DNA from: Ruminococcus sp. AM22-13
GTDB taxonomy: Bacteria; Bacillota; Clostridia; Lachnospirales; Lachnospiraceae
DNA: 64,000 bases
NCBI RefSeq assembly: GCF_003471165.1
Contig: NZ_QRIL01000013.1
Location: 1-64,000 of the forward strand
Direction of reading: 5' to 3'
The position numbers and the translations under genes are program-made. Shown one piece after another: positions 7,961-16,657 of this stretch; positions within the stretch are counted from its first letter, which is position 1, and the number at the start of each line of letters is the position of its first letter. Under the pieces are notes generated by a model, which searched no databases, was not told the DNA's origin, and saw only the letters and a list, made by a program, of their open reading frames with translations.

Positions 7961-8668
7961 ATGCAGCTTTCATTACGTTTGTCTGCGATAGCAGGCCTGG
8001 TGACCAGGGGAAACAGACTCGTAGATGTGGGATGCGATCATGGATATCTGCCTGTAGCTCTTTATCTGGATGGAAAAATTCCGAAAGCGATTGCAATGGA
8101 CGTAAGAAAAGGACCATTGTCAAGAGCGCAGGAGCATATTTCGCAGTATGGACTGAATGCGTACATAGAAACCAGACTTTCCGATGGACTTGAGGCTTTG
8201 AAACCGGGGGAGGGTGACACTCTTGTGATTGCAGGAATGGGCGGCCCTCTGATGGAGAGGATTCTTACTGATGGCAAAGAGGCCAGAGAGAGCTTTAAGG
8301 AAATGATTTTGCAGCCGCAGTCAGATATCCCGCATTTTCGTAGGTTTATCAGAGAAATCGGATGGCAGATCGTGGAGGAAGAACTGATCCGGGAAGATGG
8401 CAAATTTTATCCTATGATGAAAGTGATTCATGGAGAAGAGGAGAATATTCTTCCGGATACGCCTTATACTTTAGAAGAGTGGTTTGGCGGACTTCTCCTT
8501 GAACGAAAACATCCGGTTCTGAAGGAATATCTGGACAGAGAGCTTCGAATCCGCGATGAAATTCTTGAAAAATTAAAAAATGCACCAAATGCTCAGAAAC
8601 GGGCTGGTGAGGTAGAGGAGGAAAGGCAAGCTATTATTGCCGCTTTGAAAGAATATGAAAGCATATGA
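7961..8668 (+). CDS. trmK: tRNA (adenine(22)-N(1))-methyltransferase TrmK
   Basis: The 235-residue class I SAM-dependent methyltransferase modifies A22 of tRNAs. The SAM-binding motif I is VDVGCDHGYLP (~21-31); the catalytic-region strand is VIAGMGGPLMERIL near 90; LQPQSD and the helical C-terminal tail (~170-235) complete the family pattern. It starts 10 bases after rpoD, so co-transcription is near certain, and its 3' end overlaps the next gene by 14 bases. This rpoD-trmK-nif3 order is conserved across Firmicutes. Confidence 0.92.
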   Translation: MQLSLRLSAIAGLVTRGNRLVDVGCDHGYLPVALYLDGKIPKAIAMDVRKGPLSRAQEHISQYGLNAYIETRLSDGLEALKPGEGDTLVIAGMGGPLMERILTDGKEARESFKEMILQPQSDIPHFRRFIREIGWQIVEEELIREDGKFYPMMKVIHGEEENILPDTPYTLEEWFGGLLLERKHPVLKEYLDRELRIRDEILEKLKNAPNAQKRAGEVEEERQAIIAALKEYESI

Positions 8669-9437
8669 ACTGACCTCCTGGCTTGAGAAAAAATATCCTG
8701 CAGATGCAGCCGAGGACTGGGACAATGTAGGACTTCTCACAGGAGACGACACAAATGAGATCAGCCATGTGTTCCTGGCGCTGGATCTGACAGAGGAGAC
8801 GCTGGCAGAGGCGATAGAGAATGGGGCAGACATGATCATTACCCATCATCCGATGATTTTTTCCGGGATTAAGAAGATCAATAATCACAGTTTTACCGGG
8901 AGAAAGATCATTACGCTGATTCAGAAAGGCATTGTCTATTATGCGATGCATACGAATTATGATGTGTTGGGTATGGCTGACTTGAGCGCTGAATATACAA
9001 AGATGCACGATGCAGAAGTACTTTCTGTAACGGAAGAGAGAAATGGTGAGACACAGGGATTCGGAAGAGTCGGTGAACTTCCTCAGGAGATGACTCTGAG
9101 GGAGTATGCGAAACTTGTCAAAGAATCTCTGAAATTAAATGATGTAAAGGTTTACGGAGATCTGGACGGAAAAGTAAAACGTGCAGCCGTCTGTACAGGA
9201 TCAGGTAAAAGCATGATCCAGGATGCCATCAAGGCAGGTGCGGATGTGTACGTGACCGGTGATATCGATCATCATACAGGAATTGATACCGTTGCGCAGG
9301 GAATGGCATTGATTGATGCCGGACACTACGGAACTGAGTATGTTTTTATGGATGCAATGAAGAAAGAGCTGACGCAGGCATTTCCGAATCTGAAGATTTC
9401 CTGCGCGAAAGTAAAGAGCCCGTACACGATTTTGTGA
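8655..9437 (+). CDS. Nif3-like dinuclear metal center hexameric protein (DUF34)
   Basis: The 260-residue protein belongs to the Nif3/DUF34 family (YqfO-like, short form without the inserted PII-like domain). WDNVGLLTGD opens the family. HHPMIFSGIKKI and HTNYDV supply metal-binding histidines in the first half; GDIDHHTGI and DAGHYGTE supply the rest near the C-terminus. Members form toroidal hexamers with two metal ions per subunit. The biochemical role is unsettled; several have been tied to metal homeostasis or to hydrolysis of small ligands. It overlaps trmK by 14 bases, and a terminator hairpin begins inside its last codons. Confidence 0.88.
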   Translation: MKAYELTSWLEKKYPADAAEDWDNVGLLTGDDTNEISHVFLALDLTEETLAEAIENGADMIITHHPMIFSGIKKINNHSFTGRKIITLIQKGIVYYAMHTNYDVLGMADLSAEYTKMHDAEVLSVTEERNGETQGFGRVGELPQEMTLREYAKLVKESLKLNDVKVYGDLDGKVKRAAVCTGSGKSMIQDAIKAGADVYVTGDIDHHTGIDTVAQGMALIDAGHYGTEYVFMDAMKKELTQAFPNLKISCAKVKSPYTIL

Positions 9438-9448
9438 TACGGGCTTTT
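9417..9448 (+). terminator. Intrinsic terminator of the dgt-nif3 operon
   Basis: AGCCCGTA (9417-9424) pairs with TACGGGCT (9438-9445), followed by TTT. The left arm is within the coding end of the Nif3 gene, and its TGA stop (9435-9437) is in the loop. Confidence 0.75.
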
Positions 9449-9556
9449 GCCTACAGTAACTGTTAATAATCTTAACTTGTCGAGCAGTCAGACGGCTGTC
9501 TGGTATAGATGTTGGATGGCTGCCTTGTTAGTATATTGGAAATGGAGGCAGGTTTT

Positions 9557-11224
9557 ATGGAACAGAAAATGTATAATGTTACGATACAGGGAGAGACAAA
9601 ACAGTATCCGGAAGGGATTTCCTATGGGGATATTGTGAAAGAATATGAAGGTACTACAGAAGCACCGGTGATTCTGGTAATGGCAGATGGGAGATTGAGA
9701 GAACTTCATAAACATCTGAAATCAGACTGTGAGATCCGGTTTGTGACGACAAAGGATCCGATCGGTCATAAAACCTATTGCAGAAGTGCGACTATGATCT
9801 TGCTGAAAGCGATTTATGATGTAGCCGGTCAGGAGAATATTGACAAAGTAGTGATCCATTATTCTATTGGAGATGGATATTATTTTACAATGAAAGGTCC
9901 TATGGAACTGACCCAGGATTTTATAGACCGGGTAAAGGCACAGATGCATAAAATTGTAGATGCGAATCTCCCGATTGTGAAGAGAAGTGTGAGCACTAGT
10001 GAGGCAGTTGCGCTTTTTCACAAACATCATATGTATGACAAGGAACTGCTGTTTAATTACCGCAGAGGATCTAAGGTAAATCTTTACAGTATTGAGAGCT
10101 TTGAAGATTATTTCTATGGCTTTATGGCAAATCATACTGGATTTATCAAAACATTTGACCTGTTTTTGTATGAGGGTGGATTTGTTCTTCAGCTTCCAAC
10201 ACAGAAAGAACCGGATAAAGTGCCGGAATTTAAGCCTCGTGAAAAAGTTTTTCATGTACAGAAGGAGTCTCAGGAGTGGGGGGATAAGCTGGATATTGCA
10301 ACGGTCGGAGAACTGAATGAAAAGGTCACCAGAGGTGGCATTCAGGATATTCTACTGATTCAGGAGGCGATGCAGGAAGCAAAAATTTCAGAAATCGCTG
10401 CCAGAATTGCTTCTGAGCGAAATAAGAAATTTGTGATGATTGCGGGACCGTCTTCATCGGGCAAGACTACATTTTCTCACAGATTGTCTATTCAGCTTGC
10501 GGCACATGGAATGAAACCACATCCTATTGCTGTGGATAATTATTTTGTAGATCGTCATCTCACACCGGTAGATGAGTTTGGCGAAAAGAATTTCGAATGT
10601 CTGGAAGCGATTGATGTAGAGAAATTTAATGAAGATATGCTTGCACTTCTGGATGGAAAACGTGTGGAAATGCCGGTATTTAATTTTAAGACAGGTACAA
10701 GAGAGTATAAAGGCGATTTCCTGCAGCTGGAGAAGGATGATGTTCTGGTAATCGAGGGAATTCATGGATTGAATGATAAGCTTAGTTATGCTCTGCCAAA
10801 GGAAAGCAAATTTAAGATTTATATCAGTGCACTGACACAGTTGAATATTGATGAACACAACCGGATTCCGACCACAGACGGACGCCTGATCCGTAGAATT
10901 GTAAGGGATGCGCGTACCAGAGGAACTTCTGCGAAAGAGACAATCGCGAGATGGTCGTCTGTGCGAAGGGGAGAGGAACAGAATATTTTCCCGTTCCAGG
11001 AAGAGGCAGATGCAATGTTTAATTCTGCGCTGATCTATGAACTGGCATGTCTGAAAGTTTATGCAGAGCCGTTGCTGTTTGGGATTGATAAAAGTGAGCC
11101 GGAATATATCGAAGCAAAGCGGTTATTGAAATTCTTTGAATATTTTGTTCCGGTGCCGAGTGAGGCAGTGCCACATAATTCTATTCTGAGAGAGTTCATT
11201 GGCGGAAGCTGTTTTAATGTGTAA
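9557..11224 (+). CDS. TGS/PRK-type nucleoside (uridine-like) kinase
   Basis: The protein of about 555 residues has a threonyl-tRNA synthetase-like N-terminal half (TGS-like ~1-70, then a second-additional-domain-like part with LFHKHHMYDKELL) fused to a P-loop kinase of the phosphoribulokinase/uridine kinase family. The Walker A is GPSSSGKTTFSHR near residue 297; VIEGIHGLND is the Walker B-like strand; RRIVRDARTRG is the lid region. Such proteins are annotated as nucleoside or uridine kinase in Clostridia and Thermotoga. I chose the ATG at 9557 because GGAGG lies 8 bases before it; an upstream in-frame ATG at 9509 has none. It stands alone before rnpB. The exact nucleoside substrate cannot be told from sequence. 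Confidence 0.88.
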   Translation: MEQKMYNVTIQGETKQYPEGISYGDIVKEYEGTTEAPVILVMADGRLRELHKHLKSDCEIRFVTTKDPIGHKTYCRSATMILLKAIYDVAGQENIDKVVIHYSIGDGYYFTMKGPMELTQDFIDRVKAQMHKIVDANLPIVKRSVSTSEAVALFHKHHMYDKELLFNYRRGSKVNLYSIESFEDYFYGFMANHTGFIKTFDLFLYEGGFVLQLPTQKEPDKVPEFKPREKVFHVQKESQEWGDKLDIATVGELNEKVTRGGIQDILLIQEAMQEAKISEIAARIASERNKKFVMIAGPSSSGKTTFSHRLSIQLAAHGMKPHPIAVDNYFVDRHLTPVDEFGEKNFECLEAIDVEKFNEDMLALLDGKRVEMPVFNFKTGTREYKGDFLQLEKDDVLVIEGIHGLNDKLSYALPKESKFKIYISALTQLNIDEHNRIPTTDGRLIRRIVRDARTRGTSAKETIARWSSVRRGEEQNIFPFQEEADAMFNSALIYELACLKVYAEPLLFGIDKSEPEYIEAKRLLKFFEYFVPVPSEAVPHNSILREFIGGSCFNV

Positions 11225-11231
11225 ATAATTG

Positions 11232-11260
11232 TTTACAAGTGAAAAAAAACGTGCTAGAAT
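11232..11260 (+). promoter_or_regulatory. Promoter of rnpB
   Basis: -35 TTTACA (11232-11237) and -10 TAGAAT (11255-11260) are separated by 17 bases. The predicted start falls at 11266-11268, exactly at the 5' end of the RNase P RNA. Confidence 0.8.
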
Positions 11261-11267
11261 AGCACTT

Positions 11268-11620
11268 GCGCAACCAGGCCAGGTGATCGCGGCTGAACAG
11301 ACGAAAGGGTTCAGACGAGGAAAGTCCGGGCTTCGCAGGGCAGGATGCCGGATAACGTCCGGTGGAGGTGACTCCCAGACCAGTGCAACAGAAATAAACC
11401 GCCTCACTTGTTGGGGTAAGGGTGGAAAGGTAGTGTAAGAGACTACCGCCGTCCTGGTAACAGGCCGGGCACATGTAAACTCCATTCGAAGCAAGACCGA
11501 ATAGAAAGCGATACGGCTGCCCGTCGTGCTTTCAGGTGGGTCGCTCGAGCCTTATGGCAACGTAAGGCCTAGACAGATGATCACTCAATGACATAACCCG
11601 GCTTATCGGTCTGATTGCGT
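11268..11620 (+). ncRNA. rnpB: RNase P RNA (class A)
   Basis: The catalytic RNA that matures tRNA 5' ends. The universal GAGGAAAGTCCGGGC element lies at about 11317. ACAGAAATAAACCGCC, GGTAAGGGTGGAAAGG and the AGACAGATGATCACT pseudoknot strand near the 3' end follow in order. The closing helix P1 is CGCAACCAGGCC at 11269 with GGTCTGATTGCG at 11608-11619. The architecture is that of ancestral type A RNA found in many Clostridia. A consensus promoter precedes it and a strong terminator follows. Confidence 0.96.
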
Positions 11621-11657
11621 ATAAGGTGTATATAATAGAAGAAATAAAAATAAGAGG

Positions 11658-11704
11658 CTCTCGTTGTCTGTGTAGCATAGTTACATAGGCAACGGGAGTT
11701 TTTC
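11658..11704 (+). terminator. Terminator of rnpB
   Basis: CTCTCGTTG...TGTA pairs with TACATAGGCAACGGGAG and is followed by TTTTT. Confidence 0.8.
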
Positions 11705-11742
11705 TGATTGTGGACATGTGGGAACGGTTTCTTTTATGAGAG

Positions 11743-11778
11743 TAAAAAGATAGCCGGAAACCTGGAGCTTCCGGCTAT
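11743..11778 (-). terminator. Terminator of pyrBI
   Basis: ATAGCCGGAA (11750-11759) and TTCCGGCTAT (11769-11778) form a perfect ten-base stem. On the - strand a CTTTTTA tract follows it. It lies 30 bases beyond the pyrI stop. Confidence 0.8.
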
Positions 11779-11807
11779 GTAATGATTAATAAGAGGTATT
11801 AACAAAA

Positions 11808-12245
11808 TTATTTGTTGCGTTTACCTGTGTATTTCTCTTCACAATATTTACATCTGTAAACTTCTTTCTCTTTGTCTGCAAGAACAAAAATCTGATCAAG
11901 CCCCTGCTCGATAGAGGTAATGCAGCGAGGATTCTTACATTTGATCACGTTAACAACCTGTTTTGGAAGTTTCAGATCTTTCTTTGCTACGATTTTTTCA
12001 TCTTTGATGATGTTTACAGTGATGTTATGGTCAATGAAACCGAGAATATCCAGATCAAGATTCTCAATCGGGCATTCTACCTTAATGATGTCTTTCTTTC
12101 CCATTTTGTTACTGCGTGCGTTCTTGATGATCGCAACTGTGCAGTCAAGTTTATCAAGCTTCAGATCATGATAGATCGTCATGGCTTTACCGGCTTTGAT
12201 ATGGTCTAATACATAACCTTCGCGAAGTGCTCCAACATTTAACAT
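11808..12245 (-). CDS. pyrI: Aspartate carbamoyltransferase regulatory subunit
   Basis: The 145-residue regulatory chain binds nucleotide effectors and a structural zinc and joins catalytic trimers of PyrB. The N-terminal allosteric domain starts [19 protein letters not shown]. The C-terminal zinc domain shows four cysteines as CKNPRC (CX4C) and CKYC (CX2C). The gene overlaps the end of pyrB by 7 bases, so translation is coupled. A ten-base-stem terminator follows. Confidence 0.96.
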   Translation of the reverse strand: MLNVGALREGYVLDHIKAGKAMTIYHDLKLDKLDCTVAIIKNARSNKMGKKDIIKVECPIENLDLDILGFIDHNITVNIIKDEKIVAKKDLKLPKQVVNVIKCKNPRCITSIEQGLDQIFVLADKEKEVYRCKYCEEKYTGKRNK

Positions 12246-13162
12246 GGTAATTTTACCTCCAGTAATGTGAGAATCAGGGCCATACGTACATATACACCGT
12301 ACTGTGCCTGTTTGAAATAAGCTGCTCTCGGGTCTGCATCTACTTCTGTTGCAATTTCATTTACACGTGGAAGTGGATGGAGAATGTACATATCTTCTTT
12401 TGCAAGTTCCATTTTCTGCTTGTCCAGAATATAGAAATCTTTCATGCGTACGTAGTCTTCTTCGTTGAAGAAACGTTCCTTCTGAACTCGTGTCATGTAC
12501 AGAATGTCAAGTTCCGGTAAGGCATCTTCAAGTCTTTCAACTTCCTGGAATTCAATATTGTTCTTTTTCAGAACATCTTCGCGGATATAGCTTGGAATGC
12601 GAAGTTCTTCCGGTGAAATCAGTACGAATTTTACGTTGGTATAGCGTACAAGTGCCTCAATCAGAGAATGAACAGTACGTCCGAATTTCAGGTCACCGCA
12701 CAGACCGATTGTTAAATTGTCTAAGCGTCCTTTTAAGGAACGAATGGTAAGTAAATCAGTTAATGTCTGAGTAGGATGTTGATGACCACCGTCACCGGCG
12801 TTGATAACGGGAATGGAAGAAGCCATAGAAGCAACTAGCGGAGCGCCCTCTTTCGGGTGACGCATAGCACAGATATCTGCGTAACAGGATACGACACGAA
12901 TAGTATCAGCAACGCTTTCGCCTTTGGCAGCGGAACTGGAATCGGCTGATGAAAAACCAAGGACTTTACCGCCGAGATTCATCATAGCAGCTTCAAAGCT
13001 GAGACGGGTACGGGTGCTTGGTTCATAGAATAAAGTTGCAAGTCTCTTGTCGTCACAGACATGTGCGTATTTATCAGGGTGTTTCTCAATATCACTGGCC
13101 AGGTCAAGAAGAGTATTCAGCTCGTCAACAGACAGGTCCAGCGGACTCATTAAGTGTCTCAT
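12239..13162 (-). CDS. pyrB: Aspartate carbamoyltransferase catalytic subunit
   Basis: The 307-residue enzyme condenses carbamoyl phosphate with aspartate, the first committed step of pyrimidine synthesis. The carbamoyl phosphate site is visible as STRTR at residues 49-53 in [12 protein letters not shown], and [14 protein letters not shown] marks the middle hinge region. [10 protein letters not shown] near the C-terminus is the aspartate-domain loop. GGAGGT precedes the start. It is followed by overlapping pyrI. Other pyr genes are not in the window. I see no PyrR binding site or attenuator in the short leader. Confidence 0.97.
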   Translation of the reverse strand: MRHLMSPLDLSVDELNTLLDLASDIEKHPDKYAHVCDDKRLATLFYEPSTRTRLSFEAAMMNLGGKVLGFSSADSSSAAKGESVADTIRVVSCYADICAMRHPKEGAPLVASMASSIPVINAGDGGHQHPTQTLTDLLTIRSLKGRLDNLTIGLCGDLKFGRTVHSLIEALVRYTNVKFVLISPEELRIPSYIREDVLKKNNIEFQEVERLEDALPELDILYMTRVQKERFFNEEDYVRMKDFYILDKQKMELAKEDMYILHPLPRVNEIATEVDADPRAAYFKQAQYGVYVRMALILTLLEVKLPC

Positions 13163-13216
13163 TTCATACCTCCATATTTTGTTGGTTCAGGAATCAGTTA
13201 CATAATCCTTCCTAAC

Positions 13217-13245
13217 ATCATATAATAATCAGGTGCTTTTTTCAA
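13217..13245 (-). promoter_or_regulatory. Promoter of pyrBI
   Basis: On the - strand -35 TTGAAA (13240-13245) and -10 TATGAT (13217-13222) are 17 bases apart. The -35 box overlaps the stop codon of the upstream - strand gene. The leader to pyrB would be about 50 bases. Confidence 0.75.
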
Positions 13246-13628
13246 GAGAGTTTTTGGAGTATTTTTTCAAAAAGGAGTCCGGCTCCAAACCAGAGCGGAG
13301 CGTAGTCCAGACGAATCAGCCCTTTGTAGTTTAAAGGGGCGTCAGAATAGTTCCATGGACACATATGGAAATGACGTAAGAATGAGCCACTGATGAATTC
13401 TACAAAGAAAATCCCGACTGAGTAGATGCAGCCACGCACAAAAGAAGGAAATGTGGAAAATTTTTCGGAAAGTGGGCGGATGATGGCTGCGCAGCCGTAA
13501 ATGGGGAACATTAAAAGAGAGGTTTTTCCGGTCATAGTCAGTTCTCCTGAAAGGACAGAATGCAGACCTGTCCAGAGAACTTCCATACACCAGCCGGTCA
13601 GTCCGCAGAAAAGAAATGCTTTTTTCAT
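13242..13628 (-). CDS. Small membrane protein, putative ABC transporter permease family (CmpB-like, PF06541)
   Basis: A hydrophobic 128-residue protein with about four membrane segments. It begins FLFCGLTGWCMEVLWTG and has the family's late CPWNYSD followed by a short segment and KGLIRLDYAPLWFGAGLL. The family is named after a putative type IV ABC permease, but no ATPase or binding protein is nearby and transport has not been shown for such stand-alone members. GGGAGG precedes the start. It lies upstream of pyrB on the same strand, yet pyrB has its own promoter at its end. Confidence 0.8.
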   Translation of the reverse strand: MKKAFLFCGLTGWCMEVLWTGLHSVLSGELTMTGKTSLLMFPIYGCAAIIRPLSEKFSTFPSFVRGCIYSVGIFFVEFISGSFLRHFHMCPWNYSDAPLNYKGLIRLDYAPLWFGAGLLFEKILQKLS

Positions 13629-13713
13629 AAGTAACCTCCCAATTAAGATTATTGATTATTCTGTGAACAGCAATAAACAGAATAAATTTTAACTGTTTCT
13701 AGTATTGCCTGCC

Positions 13714-13742
13714 TTGAAAAAAAAATACGTGTAGGATATAAT
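13714..13742 (+). promoter_or_regulatory. Consensus promoter upstream of the repeat element, probably for folC-pheA
   Basis: -35 TTGAAA (13714-13719) and perfect -10 TATAAT (13737-13742) with a 17-base spacer. The predicted start, near 13749, falls at the left target duplication of the 13756-13897 element, so a folC transcript would carry the whole element in its leader. Confidence 0.7.
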
Positions 13743-13747
13743 GAAAC

Positions 13748-13905
13748 CACGTTATGTTACTGTTCGCGCACTACTGTCCCGCGAGGTGTTTTGGCATGAA
13801 AATGCCAAAATCCCGAGACATACGGCGCGAATTTATGCGATTAGCATAAATTCTGTGCATCGCGAAGCGTGTTACTGAGAACGAAGTGAACAGTAACCAC
13901 GTTAT
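13748..13905. mobile_element. MITE-like palindromic repeat element with target duplication
   Basis: A 142-base unit (13756-13897) is bounded by ten-base inverted ends GTTACTGTTC and GAACAGTAAC and flanked by an 8-base direct repeat CACGTTAT (13748-13755 and 13898-13905). Inside are two further hairpins: TTTTGGCAT/ATGCCAAAA (from 13789) and GAATTTATGC/GCATAAATTC (from 13829). There is no coding capacity. Related shorter forms lie at 35611 and 48846. The structure is that of a non-autonomous element; no transposase is in the window. Confidence 0.65.
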
Positions 13906-14061
13906 CACATTAAAAGACTGAGGCGTTTGGCGTATTGTATGAAAGGTAACCGTGAACGGAGTAAATATTCATATTGGGAAAATGCTCATATCGGGAATAT
14001 ATTCGGAAATGGTTCGAAGAAAATAATACGTGTAACTCATAGAAAATAAGAGGAGTATATT

Positions 14062-15372
14062 ATGAATTATCAGGAGAGTCGGGATTATATAGACAAAATT
14101 ACAAGAGAAATCCCGAGTGTACTGGGACTTGATCATATGCGGGAATTGATGAAGCGTCTGGGAAATCCTCAGGACGATCTTAAATATGTTCATGTGGCCG
14201 GTACGAATGGAAAAGGCTCTGTTATTGCCTTTTTATATTCTACGTTGTCTGAAGCAGGCTATCGTATCGGAAGGTATGTTTCACCAACTCTGTATTCTTA
14301 CAGAGGCCGGATGGAAGTCACGGGCAGCAGAATCAGCAGAGAAAGTTTTGCAGAATATATCACACAGGTGGCAGATGCCATCACAGCCATGACAAAAGAT
14401 GGTTATCCTCATCCCACAGCATTTGAGATAGAGACTGCTGTGGCATTTCTGTTTTTCAAAAACGAGAATTGTGATCTCGTTTTGCTGGAAGTCGGAATGG
14501 GCGGAAATCTGGACGCCACAAATATCATTAAGAATACATTACTGGCAGTACTTGTATCAATCAGTATGGATCATATGTCTTTCCTTGGAAATACCCTGTC
14601 ACAAATTGCAGAAAAGAAAGCTGGCATTATCAAAGATGGATGTCATGTGGTGACTGCTATGCAGAAACCGGAGGCAATGCGGGTGATCCGGGAAATCTGT
14701 AAGACTCATAATGCAGAGTGTACAGTAGCAGATGCTTTTGATGCTCAGGTGATTCAGGAGAGCTGTCTTGGACAGACGATACAATATTGTGGAGAGGATT
14801 ACGAGATTCCACTGGCAGGTGTTTATCAGAAAGAAAATGCAGTAGTTGCCCTGAATGCTTTGAAGGTGTTGAATAATCTGGGCTTTCCGACTACTGTTAA
14901 GCAACGGATAGAGGGGCTTAAGACAGTAAACTGGAACGGAAGGTTCACAGTGATCTGTAAGAAACCATTATTTGTGGTGGATGGAGCTCATAATCCGGCT
15001 GCTGCGGATATGATGGCTGCTTCGATAGAGCACTATTTCAAAGGAAAACGACTGATTTATATTATGGGAGTTTTTGCAGATAAGGATTATAGAAGTGTGA
15101 TCGAAAAGACAGCACATTTCGCAGATCAGATTCTTACAATACAGACTCCGGATAATGTAAGGGCATTGCCGGCAGAAGAACTGGCGGAGGCTGTCAGCGA
15201 ATATAATCCGAATGTCCAGGCAATGCATACGATCGCAGATGCGGTAGAGAAAGCTTTTGAACTTGTCGGAGAAGAAGATGTGATCATTGCGTTTGGTTCT
15301 CTTTCCTTTATCGGGAAAATGACGGATATTGTGGAAGAGCATAAAAAATTTCAAAAGAGTAAAAAGGAATAA
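14062..15372 (+). CDS. folC: Folylpolyglutamate synthase / dihydrofolate synthase
   Basis: The 436-residue Mur-ligase-like enzyme adds glutamate to dihydropteroate or folates. The P-loop VAGTNGKGSV lies near residue 48, followed by GRYVSPTLYSYRGRMEV. The LLEVGMGGNLDATN element and the SISMDHMSFLGN segment complete the central ATPase domain; VDGAHNPAA begins the C-terminal ligase domain near residue 310. A GAGGAG site precedes the ATG. It is 6 bases before pheA, so the two are co-transcribed. The long leader carries the MITE-like repeat. Confidence 0.95.
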   Translation: MNYQESRDYIDKITREIPSVLGLDHMRELMKRLGNPQDDLKYVHVAGTNGKGSVIAFLYSTLSEAGYRIGRYVSPTLYSYRGRMEVTGSRISRESFAEYITQVADAITAMTKDGYPHPTAFEIETAVAFLFFKNENCDLVLLEVGMGGNLDATNIIKNTLLAVLVSISMDHMSFLGNTLSQIAEKKAGIIKDGCHVVTAMQKPEAMRVIREICKTHNAECTVADAFDAQVIQESCLGQTIQYCGEDYEIPLAGVYQKENAVVALNALKVLNNLGFPTTVKQRIEGLKTVNWNGRFTVICKKPLFVVDGAHNPAAADMMAASIEHYFKGKRLIYIMGVFADKDYRSVIEKTAHFADQILTIQTPDNVRALPAEELAEAVSEYNPNVQAMHTIADAVEKAFELVGEEDVIIAFGSLSFIGKMTDIVEEHKKFQKSKKE

Positions 15373-15378
15373 CAAAGA

Positions 15379-16509
15379 ATGATAAATTTACAGGAATGCA
15401 GAGACGAAATAGACAAGATTGACAGTGAGATCATCCGCCTTTTTGAACAGCGAATGAAGGTAGCTGAAGATGTCGCTGAATATAAGATCCGTACAGGAAA
15501 AAAAGTTCTGGATCCGGAACGTGAGAGGCAGAAGCTGGAAACTCTGAGAGGAAAGGCACATGGAGAATTTAACCAGCTTGGAGCTCAGGAGCTTTTTCAG
15601 CAGATTATGGCAATCAGTCGTAAGAGACAGTATCAGCTTCTGACAGAACATGGAGTTGAAGATGATGAGAAACTGGAAATGGTAGACAAGCTTCCATTAA
15701 ATAATGTGACGGTTGTTTTTCAGGGGGTAGAAGGTGCATACAGCTATGCTGCCATGAGAGAATATTTCCATGATGATATTAAGAGCTTCCATGTCAAGAC
15801 ATGGCGAGATGCTATGGAGAAGGTAGTAGAGGGAAAAGCGGATTACGCGGTTCTTCCTATTGAAAACACAACAGCAGGAATCGTAGCAGATATCTATGAT
15901 CTTCTTGCAGAATATGATCTGAGTATCGTAGGTGAGCAGGTTATCCGTCCGGAGCATGTGCTTCTGGGAATGCCGGATGCAGAGCTTGATGATATTAAAC
16001 AGGTATGTTCTCATCCTCAGGCACTTGCCCAGTGCGGAAAATATCTGGAAGCTCATCCAGGCTGGAAGAAGAAAGAAATGGAAAATACAGCCGGATCTGC
16101 CAAGAGAGTCAAAGAAGATAATGACAAGACACAGGCAGCGATTGCCAGCAGACAGGCAGGAGAACTTTACGGGCTGAAAATCCTGGCTGAGAATATCTGC
16201 TATAACGGACAGAATGCCACACGTTTTGTGATTGTGAGTAAGAAGCCGATTTATGTGAAAGATGCGCGTAAGATCAGCATTTTCTTTGAACTGCCTCATG
16301 AGAGCGGAACACTTTATAATATGCTGTCTCATATCATCTATAACGGTCTGAATATGACCAAGATTGAATCACGCCCGATCACAGGCAAGAACTGGCAGTA
16401 CAGATTCTTTGTAGATTTCGAGGGTAATTTAAAGGACAGTGCGGTGAAGAATGCACTGAGAGGAATCGAGGCGGAAGCTGACAGAATGAGAATTCTGGGG
16501 AATTATTAG
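15379..16509 (+). CDS. pheA: Bifunctional chorismate mutase / prephenate dehydratase (P-protein)
   Basis: The 376-residue enzyme converts chorismate to prephenate and then to phenylpyruvate for phenylalanine synthesis. Residues ~1-90 are an AroQ-type chorismate mutase (RDEIDKIDSEIIRLFEQRM). Residues ~110-290 are the prephenate dehydratase, with GVEGAYSYAA and the catalytic TRF in NATRFVIVSK. Residues ~300-376 form an ACT regulatory domain, with the phenylalanine-binding ESRP in KIESRPITG. It lies directly behind folC. Confidence 0.95.
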   Translation: MINLQECRDEIDKIDSEIIRLFEQRMKVAEDVAEYKIRTGKKVLDPERERQKLETLRGKAHGEFNQLGAQELFQQIMAISRKRQYQLLTEHGVEDDEKLEMVDKLPLNNVTVVFQGVEGAYSYAAMREYFHDDIKSFHVKTWRDAMEKVVEGKADYAVLPIENTTAGIVADIYDLLAEYDLSIVGEQVIRPEHVLLGMPDAELDDIKQVCSHPQALAQCGKYLEAHPGWKKKEMENTAGSAKRVKEDNDKTQAAIASRQAGELYGLKILAENICYNGQNATRFVIVSKKPIYVKDARKISIFFELPHESGTLYNMLSHIIYNGLNMTKIESRPITGKNWQYRFFVDFEGNLKDSAVKNALRGIEAEADRMRILGNY

Positions 16510-16657
16510 TACATTATTTTGCAAACAATATACCGGGTTTAACCAAAGCAAGGAAGTCCCCTGTTTCAATTGTGAAAAGCAATAAGCAGTGTATAGGGAC
16601 TTGCTTGTAGCAGAATGACAAAATGCATAAATGATGAAATAAAAGGAAGTAACAATA

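Noticed and set aside
16547..16606. Imperfect hairpin AAGCAAG...CTTGCTT before the DUF815 gene as a terminator of folC-pheA
   Set aside because: The stem has a bulge and a long loop and no T-tract follows; I mention it only in the gene entry.
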